From positions 11,351,501 to 11,415,500 of the forward strand of contig NC_043981.1 of the NCBI RefSeq assembly GCF_902150065.1: a DNA stretch of 64,000 nt. Reading direction: 5' to 3'. The notes beneath the pieces were generated by a model. That model made no database searches. It had not been told where the DNA came from and saw only the letters and a program-made list of their open reading frames with translations. The DNA is from Myripristis murdjan (lineage: Eukaryota > Chordata > Actinopteri > Holocentriformes > Holocentridae). Positions within the stretch are counted from its first letter, which is position 1; every line of letters starts with the position of its first letter. Shown here in pieces: positions 29,601 through 42,297 of this stretch. The translations under genes were made by a program, and so were the position numbers.

Positions 29601-32600
29601 GAAGTGATGGGTGTATCTGAAGGAGAACCTGATTTTGCACAATGTGGGATTTTTAATGCAGTGCCTTGGCGTGTGTATGTGTGTATGTGAGTGTAAATGT
29701 GTGTGTACCTGACGAGGTACTGCGGCTGGGCTCTCCTCTCCTCAACTGGTCGATGCGAGACTTCCTCTCTGCTCCCGGAGGGTCAGTCACCACAGGCCTG
29801 TCTCTCTCGCGCTCCCTTTCTCTTTCCCTCTCTCTCTCCCTCTCTCGTTCTCTCTCTCTCTCACGCTCTCTGTCACGGGAGTTGGCGCCCTGCAGCCTGC
29901 CCCGGCGGGACCGCGGCCCCTGGGGATCTTCCCGGTGCGCTGACTCGTTGGAGGGAGATCGCAGACGCCTGGACGAGGCACGGCTCTGGTTGCTCCCCAG
30001 GCTGCTGCTGCGTGTTTGCTCCGGGGGAGGCTTGCGGAGCAGGGACTGAGACATGAGGGGCTGTAGGGGCAAAGTCTGCATCAGCATAGAAGGCTCCTGG
30101 GAGAGCAGAGGGGCGATGGGCGGGGGGTTGCCCCTATCCCTGTCCCTGGCCCCCCTGGGACCAGCTCCTCTCCTGAGGGGCTCAACTGGAGTCCTCTCTG
30201 TAGGTGCTGGCAGTGCTGTCGTCTCTACCCCTCGTTCCATAACTTCCTCGTCTGACCAGTCACTGAAGTTGGGATCCATTTTGGGCAGCGGTGAGGGCTC
30301 TGCGTTGCCTCCAGTGGCACGGTGGTCAGGCCTCATCGAGGGCGGAGGTGTCCTGGGTCCTCGCTTCCTCTTACTAAGAGGCTGATGCGCAGATGAATCC
30401 TCCTCAGACATGTCCGACTCTCCTCCTCGTGAGCGCTTCCTCTTTCGGTCCAGCGGCTTTTTCTTGTTTCCTTTCCGGGGGGAGTGTAGAGGTGGTGGCC
30501 CGTCTGTGGAGCCACCCGATGGGGGCTCTGGGTTGAAACGGTCCCCTGCTCCAGCCAGGCTGGTGCTGCCACCGCTCTCCTCCTCCTTGCGTCCCTTCTT
30601 CAGCCCCTTCCTCTGGGACTTGGTCTTCTTCTTGCCCTCCTCGTGCGACTGGGACGTGGCGCTGTCTCGGTCTTCGCTGCCAGCAGTCAGGACTGGAGGA
30701 GGAGGAGGAGGGGGACTGGACTCTCGCTGGTCTCTGGTTCGGCTGCGGGAGTCAGACGGGGCGGCCTCTGAGAAGTGCTCCCCTCGTCTGTCACCTGCTC
30801 GAACTCGCTCCCCGCGGGGCTCCAGGTCCTCGTGGCGGCTGCGTCCCTCCCTCTTGTCTCCTCCTCCTCCTCGGCGCTCTTCATCTTTCCAGCGGCTGGG
30901 CTTGTCGTCTGCTGGAGCAACTCTGGGTGGAGAGCGCAGCAAGGGCTCCTGTGGTCGGACCACCTGGCTCAGCAGGCGATGCTTTTCTCCACCTGTGCAT
31001 GCACAGAGACACACACACACACACACACACAAATCTGTAATTCTGCTAATATTGCACATGGTCTACAACATTTTCCTTGCTTTCACTTGTGGCTGTTCTG
31101 GGTAAACAAGTGATGTGAATTTGCCTTAATTCAAGAGAAAGCAAATTATCAAGCCATGGCACCCTTTTATTTAAACTGTCAATTCAGTTAAGCTCGATTT
31201 GACCTGGCAGGTCAATTGAAACAAATAAATAATTTAAATTCACAATTCATTCACTGCTAGGAGTGCACTGTTCTTTCAAGACAGTTAAGGGCAGGCCTCA
31301 ATGTGCATTTCCCCGTGTACCCCGTGAAAAGAATGCATTTTACTTTAGCTTGCATTCCTTTGAAGAATTATTTGACTTTGGTACATTCATGCTATCTTTA
31401 ACATTATTTTATTAACACCTGAGATCCACGTGTTGAGAGTAAGACTTATATTATTTAGGATTGTTTAGGAACCAAAGATGAGGATATGTGCACCAGACAG
31501 ATATCAGGTGTTATACCAAAGAGAAATAAGACTTGACATAACATGCCGTCCCTTTTAAGAAGGGTGTGTTTGTGTTATAGGAGAGGTATCATTCCCATTA
31601 AATAGGAGTGTGTCCGTTTAAAAAGATTTTCCCTACTGTCAAGTGGAGGCGGACACACTGGGCTGGGGAGGAGGGGCTGTGGGTGGAGCTTGGCCTGCCC
31701 TCGGCCAATCGGGCGCTCACTTTTCTCTTCTGCACTGTTGTAGCCATCGCTGTCTCCTGGGCTGATGTCACGAGCCGCCCGCTTGGGTGAGGGTCGTGGG
31801 CTCGGGCTGTTCTCTACCCTGTGCCTCTTACGACTGGAGGGAGAGAACGAGAGAAAAGAGAAAAGAGAAAAGAGAAGGTCTTAACCGTGTGTGTTTACTG
31901 GAACATCCTCCTCACACATGCAAACGTGATTCCAATTCCTGCAAATTTTGTGGTGATCGATACGTGCCTTGTCTTGCGATCGTCGTGGGCATCTCGAACA
32001 GGCCGATCGTCTCGGGTGTCCTCTCTCCTCTCCCGTCTCTCCTCTCTTCCTTTCTCTCGCTCCTCCCATTCCCGCTGCCTCTCTCGCTCACGCTGCTCCC
32101 GTTCCCTCTCCCTCTCCCGCTCTCGCTCCTTCCTCTCCCTTTCCCGCTCCTCTCTCTCCCTCTCCCGCTCCTCGCGCTCCCGTTCCCTCTCTCTCTCCCT
32201 CTCCCGCTCGCGTTCCCTCTCTCTCTCCCTGTCTCTCTCTCTCTCCCGGGCCCGCTCTCGCTCGGCCTCCCTCTCCTTTTCTCGCTCCTTCTCCCTCTCC
32301 CTCTCTCGCTCCTTCTCCTTCTCTCTCTCCCGCTCCCGCTCCCTCTCCCGCTCCCTGTCTCTCTCTCGTTCACGGTCGCGGGCCCTGTCCTCCCGTCTAT
32401 CCTCGCCTCTGTCCACCCGTCGTTCCTCTCTCCTGTCCTCCTTCTCAGACTCCTCTCCTCTCCCCTGGTGTCTGCTGGGGGAAGCCGCTCTTTGATCTGT
32501 GAAAACAGAAGGGCCAGAAGGTTGAAAACAGTTAGTAAAAACACCAAAAAAAAGAGATTTCATCCAACTGTGCTATTTCCTCTACACAGTTTTTGGTTGC

Positions 32601-35600
32601 AGGGGTGATACGAGGTCATTCAGTTTTTTTTCTTCTGTTCATCCAGCTTTGATGGGATGTTGAAAATGTTAAGTCGCCCCCCACCTCTCTCTCTGTTGTC
32701 TCTGCGGTCCCGTTCATTGTGCCCCCCTCTCCGGTCATAGGAGGAATCGCGGGTTTGCTCTCCTCTCCTGTCGCCCTCGTAGCGATCTCGGTCTGAGCCC
32801 CTCTCGGAGCTCCTGTCTGTGGCGCTGCGGTCGGCGCTCCTCTCTGTGCTCCTCTCTCGCACCATGCTGCCCCGTGACTCCCAACTGTCATGGCCGCTCT
32901 CGAGCTGGGAACCCCTTGAATTTCGGTTTGAAGCTGCTGGAGGAAAAAAAAGGAGATGAAGTTAGGGAAGACAACAAACAAACAAACAGGAAAACACAAA
33001 GTGAGCGGAGCTCCTTGAGTGAGCATAAAACTTAAATAATATCCAAGAGGGGGTTTCTTACCCCGTAAGGGTATTATGGCTTATACAGCTGTGTATATGT
33101 ATCATAGTGATATTTTACAGATTATAATATCTTATTAAGATACATTTTAAGCAAATTTAAGACTGATTTTTTTCTTGTTTTTCTTCAAATAGGTCACTTC
33201 CCGTGGGGTAGCAGGTCTGTATAAAGGTAAGTTCTGTACATTTGTCTGGTGAAAAGATCAGTTTTAGGTAAGAATATGGTTGGTTATTAACTTGACGATT
33301 GTATGTATTCAAGTTAGACAGCAAGTTGCTTTTGTAATAAGTCTAAACAGACTTTTTTAAAACAGAATTTGCGATTATGAGCATGGCTGGATCTGGATCT
33401 AGTGCCTTCATCCTTCTTGCCTTTGTCGGACGTCTCATTCCCGCGGCCTCTCCCTCGTCCATTCCTCTCAGCTCTGTCCGTCCTGTTGTCCCCCTTCCCT
33501 TCAGTTCTCCCTCCATCCTCTCGTCCATGAGCTCTGCTGTAACTCCTCTCCTCCTGGGCCAGCTCCTCCTTCCTGTGGCTCTCCATCCTTTCCCTCTCCC
33601 TCTCCTTCTCTCTCTCCCTCTCTTTCTCCCTCTCCTTCTCCCGTTCCCTCTCTCGCTCCCGGTCGCGGTCCCGGCGCTCCAGTGAGTCTCGGCCCGAGCG
33701 CGTGTCTGTCCTGCTTTCCCTGGAATCCTTCACGTCCCTGTTGTCTCGGTGATCCCGAGACTCCCGGATTGTCTCTCTTCCTCGTTCGCGGCCGTCACGC
33801 CGCTCACGCACGTCTCTGCTCTCCCTGTCTTCACGGGTGTCCCGGGACGAGGTCTGCTCTGTGTCATAGTCCCGGTCATCACGGCTGTCCTTCTCCCGTT
33901 TGCTGCGGCTTTCTGTTTCAAGAGGACAAATAAATCAACAAAACAAAAACAATACATGATAATGACAATAAATGACGATGATTTGTCCACCGGCTTCAGA
34001 GGGAGGAATTTAATTTATTGGCTCTGTGAAACTATTGACTGCTTGAGGGAAATTCTCTACAGAACTACTGTATTAAACTCAATAATCACAGCACTGTGTT
34101 ACAAATGACAAACTTCACATGAGGAATGAGAGAAACGAGGAAAACGCGTTCTGTAATTTGTTATAATGATACCATCTCTGCGCTCATGTCTGCGCTCCTG
34201 GGCAGGCGGACTCCTGTCCCGGTCACCGCGGCTCCTCTCGCGGCCCTGGGAGTGATGTCGGCCTGGGCTCGATCTGTCAGATCGACGGTGGGGCGGGGAG
34301 GTGTCCCGGGTGGTGGGGGGTGATCGGGAGCGCCTGGAGCCCAGAGGTGAGGAGCCAGCGGCCCCTGCAGGAGCATCACGGTGGTAGGCAGGGGAGGCAG
34401 AACGACGCCGGCGAGGGGACGGAGAGTGTCGCTGGGCGGAGGAACCAGAGTGGGAGGAAGGGGAGTGGTGGCGGGGAGGAGTGGGGCTCCGCTGGTGGTG
34501 AGGAGGAGAGGGAGACCTGCAGTGACAAAAAAGGGTTATTTACAATGAATGCTGCCTCAATGTCAGTTAATAAATAAAAGATCCAGAACACAATACCAAC
34601 CCAAATACATGAGTAATATGATTCACTGTTATGAAAGGGCACCACACTGTCAAATATTACTATACATTTTGAACCGCAACATATTTTAATCGAATATTGT
34701 TACGATCATCAACATGGTGGACACCTGCGAGGAGGGGAAGCCAGTGCAGGAGCCTTGTGAGAAACAGTTTTAGGGGAGGTGGATTTCTTCCTGGCTGCAG
34801 GTGACTGGTCCCTGGAGGGAGACGACACACTACCAGAACGCTCCTCTGACGTCACTGACCGCTTGGCTTTGTGGGAACTGTCAGACCGGTCCCTGCAGAC
34901 GAAGCGAGATTATGTTAAAAATTATGAGCATTACAAATGAACCTGGCTGCGACAACACAGGGAGGATTTTGCTCTTGTAAATGACTTTATTGTAATATTG
35001 TGTGTAATACAGCATTGTTAAAATGTCACATATCACATGCTGCATAAGTGCATTAAGGCACTTTCTGCTTTGTTTTGACCAGATCTGCACTGTACCTGCG
35101 TTTTTCCTTCTTCTCTTTGTGTTTTTCTGCATCTCGTCCTCGGTCCTTTCCCTCCTTAGGCTTCTCCTCGGACTTCTCCTTGTTTTTATGTTTGCCTTTG
35201 TGCTTCTTCCCCATCACAGGAATTTCCACGGGGACTGGCGGAGGTGGGCTAGGGGTACGTGGCCCTTTTTTCTTACTGTGGCTCCCTTTTGAGGGCCTGT
35301 GTGGAGCAGGGTAGAGACGATAAAGAAACTGGAAAAGGAGCATAGATTCCTAAAAAGGTATTTCAGAAGTTTAGACGTAAGCATTAACAGACCCCAACCT
35401 GGTAGACTCTGACACAGGCGAGGACACCGACAGCTTCTTCTCTTTCTTCCCAGATGCGGAGGCTTTGGTTCCACTTTTGTGTTTCGGAGATCCATTGGAC
35501 TTCCTGGACGAGGGGGAACCTTTGGAGCTCGTTTGCTCAGGGGAGTTCTGAGGGAGAAATGAGAAGCCAAGTGTAAATCTAAATAAGTCATTTTTTAAAT

Positions 35601-37247
35601 CTCTCTGTTATTTGATCTCTCAAGCAGAGGTCTAAGTAAGTATTGACTCTAGGTTGAATTATCCAACGCACCTTGTTGTTTACCTTTGATGTGCTGTTGG
35701 TTCGCGTTTTGGTGGGTGTCTCCTCTTTCTTAATGACAATTTCCTCTCTCTTGTCCAAGTTCTCCTGCTCCAGCTTCATCAACTCACGCTGAATCTTCTG
35801 GCGCTTCATCTCCAGGGATAACTCGTAGTCGTAATCGCCAATATCTGAGTCTGAAAGCCGTCCGACAAACAGAGATGCTTAAACATTAAAATCTACAGAA
35901 ACCTATCAGAAGAAACCTATCATGAAATCAAAAACAGACTTTGTGCACATTCTTCGCAAGGTGCAAATTATACCATCACCAAAGGCGTCCTCGAGAATGC
36001 ATTTTTGCATACAGCTGATATAGGAAAAGATGGTCACACAAACATTAAACAGTGAAACATCCAGTGATGTGTACATGAGAAATGAAAACCCAACCCCAGC
36101 CAGCATTTATGACCAAGTTATCTGGACACAGTAAATTTTTTTAACAGGAAAATCAAGGTACTTTTCCACCAAAAATGAGAAAACAAGCAATCACACCTTC
36201 TCGATTTGTTTCCCACTCTGTAGGCTCTTCTTCACTGGCAGGGGTGCGCTCTTTTGTGATCTTTATATCCTCCTTCTCCCTGTGTCGGCCTCTGGAGGAG
36301 TCTCTCTGCTGTTACACAAGTGCACAAACACAGATCTGTCACATTACATGCGTGTTGTGTCGCCTTGTGAAAGATGCGATAATCCAACAGCCGGGCAGGT
36401 TAAAGCTCTGCAGCGCAATCAAGGTGATGATGTAAAGTTTTATCTGTTCCCACTGGCAGGAAGCAGCTGTTATTCCTTCTTTAACTTGTAAATAAGTCAG
36501 AAATTCACAATGCAGGGAAAGTACAAAGGCCAGAAAACTCACTCTAGCTGTGGGGGATGTGGGCTCGTCAAGGTCTCGCTTCAGGTTCTCTGAGTCAACA
36601 TCCTGTCTCTTATTCTTCATCCTCTCCCGCAGATCACCAGTGGGTCTCTCTGCTGACCTGCTCCACAACACACACACACACACACAAGTTTTAAGTCAAC
36701 GGATAAGTTATTTGACCAGAAATGCAATCAGAAGCCCAAGACAATGTACAGAAAACCAGGAATTATCTACCTAAAAACTAAAATCCTGCGAAAATTAATG
36801 AAAACAATCACATGCCTGAAAAGTGCATATGGTCTGAATCAGTTGAGAGCAAAGGCGCCTTACCGACTAAAACTAAATCCTTTGCCCCGTGGCTGAGTTC
36901 CATGAGTGTAGCGACAAGTGTTGCCGTAGCTGCAATTACCAGTCTTCAACCAATTTCTACAGTGACTCTGAAAGACACAAACACATCAGCGTGATGAGAC
37001 GAAGCGACCTCTGCTGAAAGACAAACAGCCACAGATGATCATTGAATATCAGTCGATGTCCCTCTCGTCCCTCCCCATGGGTGATACGTACATCAGCAGC
37101 ATTACTCCCAGTGCTGGGGCCCAGTCTTTCAAACACGCTGGGCCGGCGGGAGGGGGCGGCGGTGTTGCTGCTGCTGGTCGTGGTGCTGCTGCTGTCGGAT
37201 ATGGTCTTAGAATTCTCCACTGTTACCTTCCGCCTGATCTTGGACAT
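26673..37247 (-). CDS. zc3h13: ZC3H13, zinc finger CCCH protein of the m6A writer complex
   Basis: Nuclear scaffold that anchors the WTAP-VIRMA-HAKAI-RBM15 part of the m6A methyltransferase. Nineteen coding exons: 37092-37247, 36864-36967, 36543-36657, 36197-36308, 35684-35850, 35399-35547, 35096-35296, 34725-34892, 34173-34516, 33421-33912, 32685-32936, 31968-32496, 31721-31833, 29709-30992, 28601-29248, 28208-28351, 27706-27906, 27042-27205 and 26673-26861. They sum to 1843 residues in one frame (human about 1670). Start MSKIRRKVTVEN. CCCH finger C55-x8-C64-x5-C70-x3-H74. Coiled EMKRQKIQRELMKLEQEN segment. Long RS/RD/RE tracts, then the conserved C-terminal block from GPLDVIDVDW through LFEHDLGALNMAAL to ...PEVCVS. 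Two introns need GC donors (33420 and 31967). A 5' untranslated exon splices in at 37256. Confidence 0.95.
31009..31031. repeat. (AC)n microsatellite by a zc3h13 acceptor
   Basis: AC run (GT on the gene strand) about 16 bases upstream of the acceptor of the largest zc3h13 exon. Confidence 0.9.
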
Positions 37248-37256
37248 TCTGCAGGA

Positions 37257-38420
37257 CTGCAAATGTAAACACCGATGTTCATTTAACCATTTAACCCTCA
37301 ACACCTTTATACTGTAAATTTGCACATTGTATACATCGATGCACACTGGTTTTTTATCATCTATTTATCATCTGGGTGCTATTTTTTTTATTTATCATCT
37401 GTTTATACTGCAAATTTGCACATTGCCCTCATCTATGCACACTGGTTCTATTGGTTTTTTGCACATTGTTTTTTTGCACATTGGGTACTTAGATCTTTAG
37501 ATCTCGAGGGTCATCTTTTAATCTTTTATTCTTTATTTTTGATTTACTTATTCTTTATTTTTGATTTACTTAATCTTGTACTCTGTGGATACTGCTGAAA
37601 ACTGTGAATTTCCTTCGGGATGAATAAAGTATCTATCTATCTATCTACATACAAGCCTGCACTCGAGGAGCTGCAGAGAGAATAACTTGTGTGGAATTGC
37701 AAGACAAAGCTTGTATTTTATTTGATGAACCTCTATTTTTTAATACTATTTTTAAATGCACACCTTGCTTTTTTTTTTTTTTAAATACTCCCTCTGTCAT
37801 TTAGTTTGTCTTTATTATTCTTCTGTCTATTTTGTGCAGCACTTTGCAACTCTGTTTTGATAGGTGCTCTAGGGAAAAAAACTCATTATTATTAAAGCTA
37901 TACGATGCTACAGATCCCACTGATCAAATACCATCTCCTTGGGTTATAAACACTGATGCAAATTCAACTTGAAAAGCCAAAAAAGTGTGTGATCCACCAT
38001 GGGAAGGAGCACGTTGCAGGAACACTCACATCAACACTAAATTCATTCAGTTTGCGATTTTAGCACCCCAAGTTAGCACTATTGTCCTCAAGCTAACCCA
38101 GATACACACTCGATTGCAGGTTTAATACGATGTGATCTGACTCCAGGTTTTCTTGGCGCAGTCCAAAACATCAACACATGCAAATACCTTGACCAGATGA
38201 CTGACATGTACACTGCAGCCGCTGTGCGCTAACTTGGAGCTAGCAGCCCGGCTAGCTAGCTTAGCTAAAGTTCCGCTGCCTGTGCTAGAGGACTTTATCG
38301 CTGCTGGTGAGAGGCGAAACGGGCTCAGACTAACACAATAAAGTCTTACACTCGCTCTTGTATGCTCTTATACGGTCGGGAGATAATTAACCTGCAAAGT
38401 GGCCTTACATTTGGAAAACG
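37257..38420 (-). other. zc3h13: zc3h13 5' intron and promoter-proximal exon
   Basis: The intron holds the LINE-like 3' fragment at 37.27-37.65 kb. The stretch 38200-38520 is locally CG-rich. On the gene strand it has a candidate donor, CCAAAT followed by gtaagg, at about 38408, so the untranslated first exon probably lies at about 38409-38520. The start site is not resolved. Confidence 0.4.
37270..37650 (+). mobile_element. LINE-like 3' UTR fragment
   Basis: T-rich sequence with repeated 'tttgcacattg' and 'atttatcatctg' units ends in 'gtgaatttccttcgggatgaataaagtatctatctatctatc', a 3' end shared by teleost L2/Rex-type LINEs and the SINEs that borrow their tail. It lies in the zc3h13 5' intron on the opposite strand. 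No coding part remains. Confidence 0.55.
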
Positions 38421-39240
38421 GGATGAAAGCACCGACGCTAGCGGAGGCTAATGCTAACTGCTTTATGTTTTATCTGAGCGCGGGGCCCGTGAGCCCCCTT
38501 CAACGGCATGCGCGCGACAAACAGATTTTAAAAAAAAAGTCATCTCACCCAAAATATTAAGTCGGTGTCGCATCTATTTTTGTCCAGTTAGGGCATTCAC
38601 TACTTTTAAAAATAACAAGGCTTATTCTTTTATCTCAATGGCAGAGGCTCCCCTATGTGCCTTCATGTTGGCAACGGGTGTGCGCGTGCGGTGATTGGTC
38701 CGAGTCAACACCTCCAGTGTCAAGGTGGCCCGAGTGAGGTACTACTTCCGCTTACATTTTCAAAATAATAGCCCTCCAACAATTTATGGCTGATGCTTTT
38801 GAAAATACCTGTGTGACTTTCAAAATAAAATAAACATCTGTGACGCTCCCTTACCAGGTTTACAAAGTGAACAACAATAAAATGACATTTATTTTGCTCC
38901 TTCACTCACTCACTTTTTTTTTTTTTTTTTTTTTTTTTGCAGTTTTGTTGTCCACAGATTTCACTGCAACAATAACATGCCGATACTTTTCTGCACCATC
39001 TACATACCTTACACTTGCAAAAACCCTCTTCAAACACAGCTACTGCAGTTCTACCATCAGTTGTAAAAGAATACAATACAAATACTACAGCAGAAATACA
39101 AATGCCTGTATCTGTGATTGTTATAGTGAGATCCACATGATTAAAAAAAAACAAACAAAACAAAACACAAAGTATGATGAGATCACAATAACTTAATCAG
39201 GCCGATTGTATGCCACAGTTTGTTGGACATGGGCATTTAA
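38421..39240. other. Intergenic, zc3h13 promoter to cpb2 3' end
   Basis: A T-run of about 26 bases lies at 38912-38938; otherwise AT-rich with no recognisable coding or RNA feature. Confidence 0.4.
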
Positions 39241-39243
39241 CAC

Positions 39244-39249
39244 TTTATT
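39244..39249 (-). promoter_or_regulatory. cpb2: cpb2 polyadenylation signal
   Basis: AATAAA on the gene strand 93 bases beyond the stop codon. Confidence 0.6.
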
Positions 39250-39341
39250 TGCAAGAAAATAAAATTAAATTGCTGTTTAAATCTCAGTTTTAATCATAGA
39301 CTTAACTATTTATCTCAGCAGCATTACGAGGATGTGTTATT

Positions 39342-42231
39342 TTACTGAGGAGCTTGTGTTTTCTCAATGACCCTCAGGGCGATGGTCTTGACAGCAATCA
39401 GAGCTTCATTGCAGGCTTTGGAGATGTGAGACGGCGGCAAGAGGAAACCGTAACGCCCGCGGTCCTGCAGCTCAAAAGTGAAGGAATATTTGATGCCCAG
39501 GTTGTAGGCCCAGTCATCAGAACCACCCGGAGCCAGGTCTGGAGAATAGAGACGAATATTAAAAATAAAACAAGCTGCAGTTTTATCCTGTGCTCACACA
39601 CAAAAATCAGTTATGTGTTGCATGCAAACTTTGAATCAAGCCAGGTCATTTTGATTTGGAGAGTATACTCACATATTGTCTTTCCCCCGGCTCCATATTT
39701 GTAGGTATTCCTGTAATATCTTCTGATTTTCTGGGCAGCTTCTTGGGCCATCACAAGCTTTAAAAAAAACAAAAAAAACATGAGACTTCTTTTATCCAAG
39801 TGCAGTTGAACAAGCAATTTTTGAAATTAGGCCACAGACAATACAATTTAATTAAAAAGATACATCTTTTTCCTAATACTAGATTACTTTTGTTGGATTA
39901 CTACACAGACTTTACAGGGCACCCCATCAAAAATTTCAGGCAGTGATGAGCACGACTATCTGGTTCAGAAAAAATGGCTCTATATCACAAAATCAAACTT
40001 ATTAGGGCAAAAAAATGTGTCCACAAAGTATATCTGGCACCACTGGCAGATTACAGCCTCAACCTTTCATGACCTCTGGCTTTTGGGAAAAATAAAAAAT
40101 GTGATGAATACTGATTGGACAGTCCAAGGCTGCAAAGCTCACCAGCTCATTGTGGTTCTCGGCCTCATCCAGGGTGCAGGAGTAGGGGAAGAGCAGCATC
40201 TGGGAGTAGGAGTGGATGGTGAGGTAGAGCTGCACCGAGTCCTTGTGGCTGCGCAGGAAGTTGGCCACGGCCTCGGACTCGGGCTCCGACTCGGGGAAGG
40301 CACCGCAGTAGATCTCAGAGCAGGGCTTGTCGGACGCCCCCTCCGCTGGAAAGGACAAAACAGACACTTTCCTGTGAGTGAGGAGGAATAATTAAAGGCA
40401 GACTACGCAGTTTCAAATGGGAGGGCACGCCGCTTTATTTACTGATGTTGAGGATGAGAGAGGATCAAGCCCCTCAGGTTCATGCCAAGACTAATAACCC
40501 ATAGAATTAGTGGAAAAACTTTAAATACCTGTCTTGAATGTGATGTTTTGATGTCAAATGTGCACAAAAACTTAAACAATGGAGTGAAATCCTATTATAT
40601 GTCGGGTTATGAAGGGGTAAAAGAGTTGTCCTGAACTCCTGAGCCATTTCTAAGTTGTATTCCTTTAAGAATTGAGTGGCATTCATCGTGACCAGGCGTG
40701 GAAACTGCATAGTCTGCCTTTAAGTGAGATTAAAGTATGAAGAGGAAAACTGAAGTCCCTGGCTCTCACATACAGAATAGGTGAATTCTGGGAATAAAAT
40801 GTGGGGGTAAAAATACAGGAACTGTTTATGCACTCTCTGTATTAATAAAAAGAAACTCCAATATTGCCTTAACTGCCCAACATAGATCATGTTGTCAGAG
40901 AAGCTATATAAATTTAACACATTTAACTGTGCAACAATTTTATACCTGTGCAATAACTCAATTGTGCAATACCCCAGTTTATATAAGGTGTATATAGGTA
41001 CAGTTTTTAAATATTCTCAATTTATTTTTTCTGCATATATTTTGGTAGTATTATTGGAGGTTTAATGCACATATTTTTAGATAACATGCATAATTCACAT
41101 AATTTTTTACAAATTTCGAATGCACATATTTTTATATTTCTTATTTTTCTTTTCTGTTCTTATGATTTCACTCATGCTTACGTATGTTTTTCTCTCAAGA
41201 ACTTGAGCAACTGCAACTGACCCAATTTTCCCCTCGAGGATCAATCAGGTATTTCTGAATCTGATTCTGATAAAGGATGTGCTTGAAGAAATGACCGTGT
41301 GTAATCTAGGCAGACGTACTGCACCAGTTGGCATCAAAGTTCCTGTTGAGGTCGACTCCCACACAGGAACTGTCCGTGCTGTAGGAGCGATTCTTTCTCC
41401 ACATCCGGTTCTGGAAAAAAAAAAGACAGAAAAAACACAGGAACAGGCACAGCTGGAGGAGTTGGACAGGAATAATGTACCAGAGTAGAATCACTCACAC
41501 TAATGCTGACCGCAAACACACACACCAACATGTTATGTTTAATATATTCTTACTGTCGTCCACGTGTACTTGTATCCATCAGGGTTCATAACCGGGAGGA
41601 CGTACACATCCATGTGGTTCAGAATGTGAGTGATGTCTTGGTTTTGATTGTAATATGACAAGGACTGTGGGGGAAAGGACCAGAGATTTACAAAAACAGA
41701 TAGACAGACAGACAGATAGACAGGTATATATATGAATACAAGGAACATAAGAAAAAGAAAATCCTTTGCATACCCTGTAAGAGGAATAAAAAATAAAACA
41801 TACCCAAACATGTCTATAGAATATCTATAGACCGATCACCTTTGAATCTTTGCATAGATATGTATAATGAAATCTATCTGCAAAATATCTATAGAATAGA
41901 ATATGTATACATAGTATAGATGTATACTTCTAATGTATAATTTATAACATAATTTTCATGTGGCAGTCCCTGATGCCACATGGAATAATAAACGACAATA
42001 ATGAATACACAATATTACATAAGATAACATACTAATGTGATGAGGTAAATATGTGTAATTCACTGTTTGTTTATTTGTTTGTTTCCACAGACAGTAGAGA
42101 CTTGGTTCGGGTGAAATGGGACTTACATTTTGCACAAACCACATGCAGAAAGCAGGGGAGATCCACTCTCTAGCGTGGATCCCACAGTCAATCCATATCG
42201 CTTTTTTATCCTGTTTTTCTCCCACGGAGAT

Positions 42232-42297
<66 letters not shown>

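Noticed and set aside
28488-32608. Long plus-strand open frames (for example 28488-29237, 30410-31105, 31787-32608) rich in Leu/Pro/Ser
   Set aside because: They are the antisense of the zc3h13 RE/RS-repeat exons; no domain, and the minus-strand frame is the conserved one.
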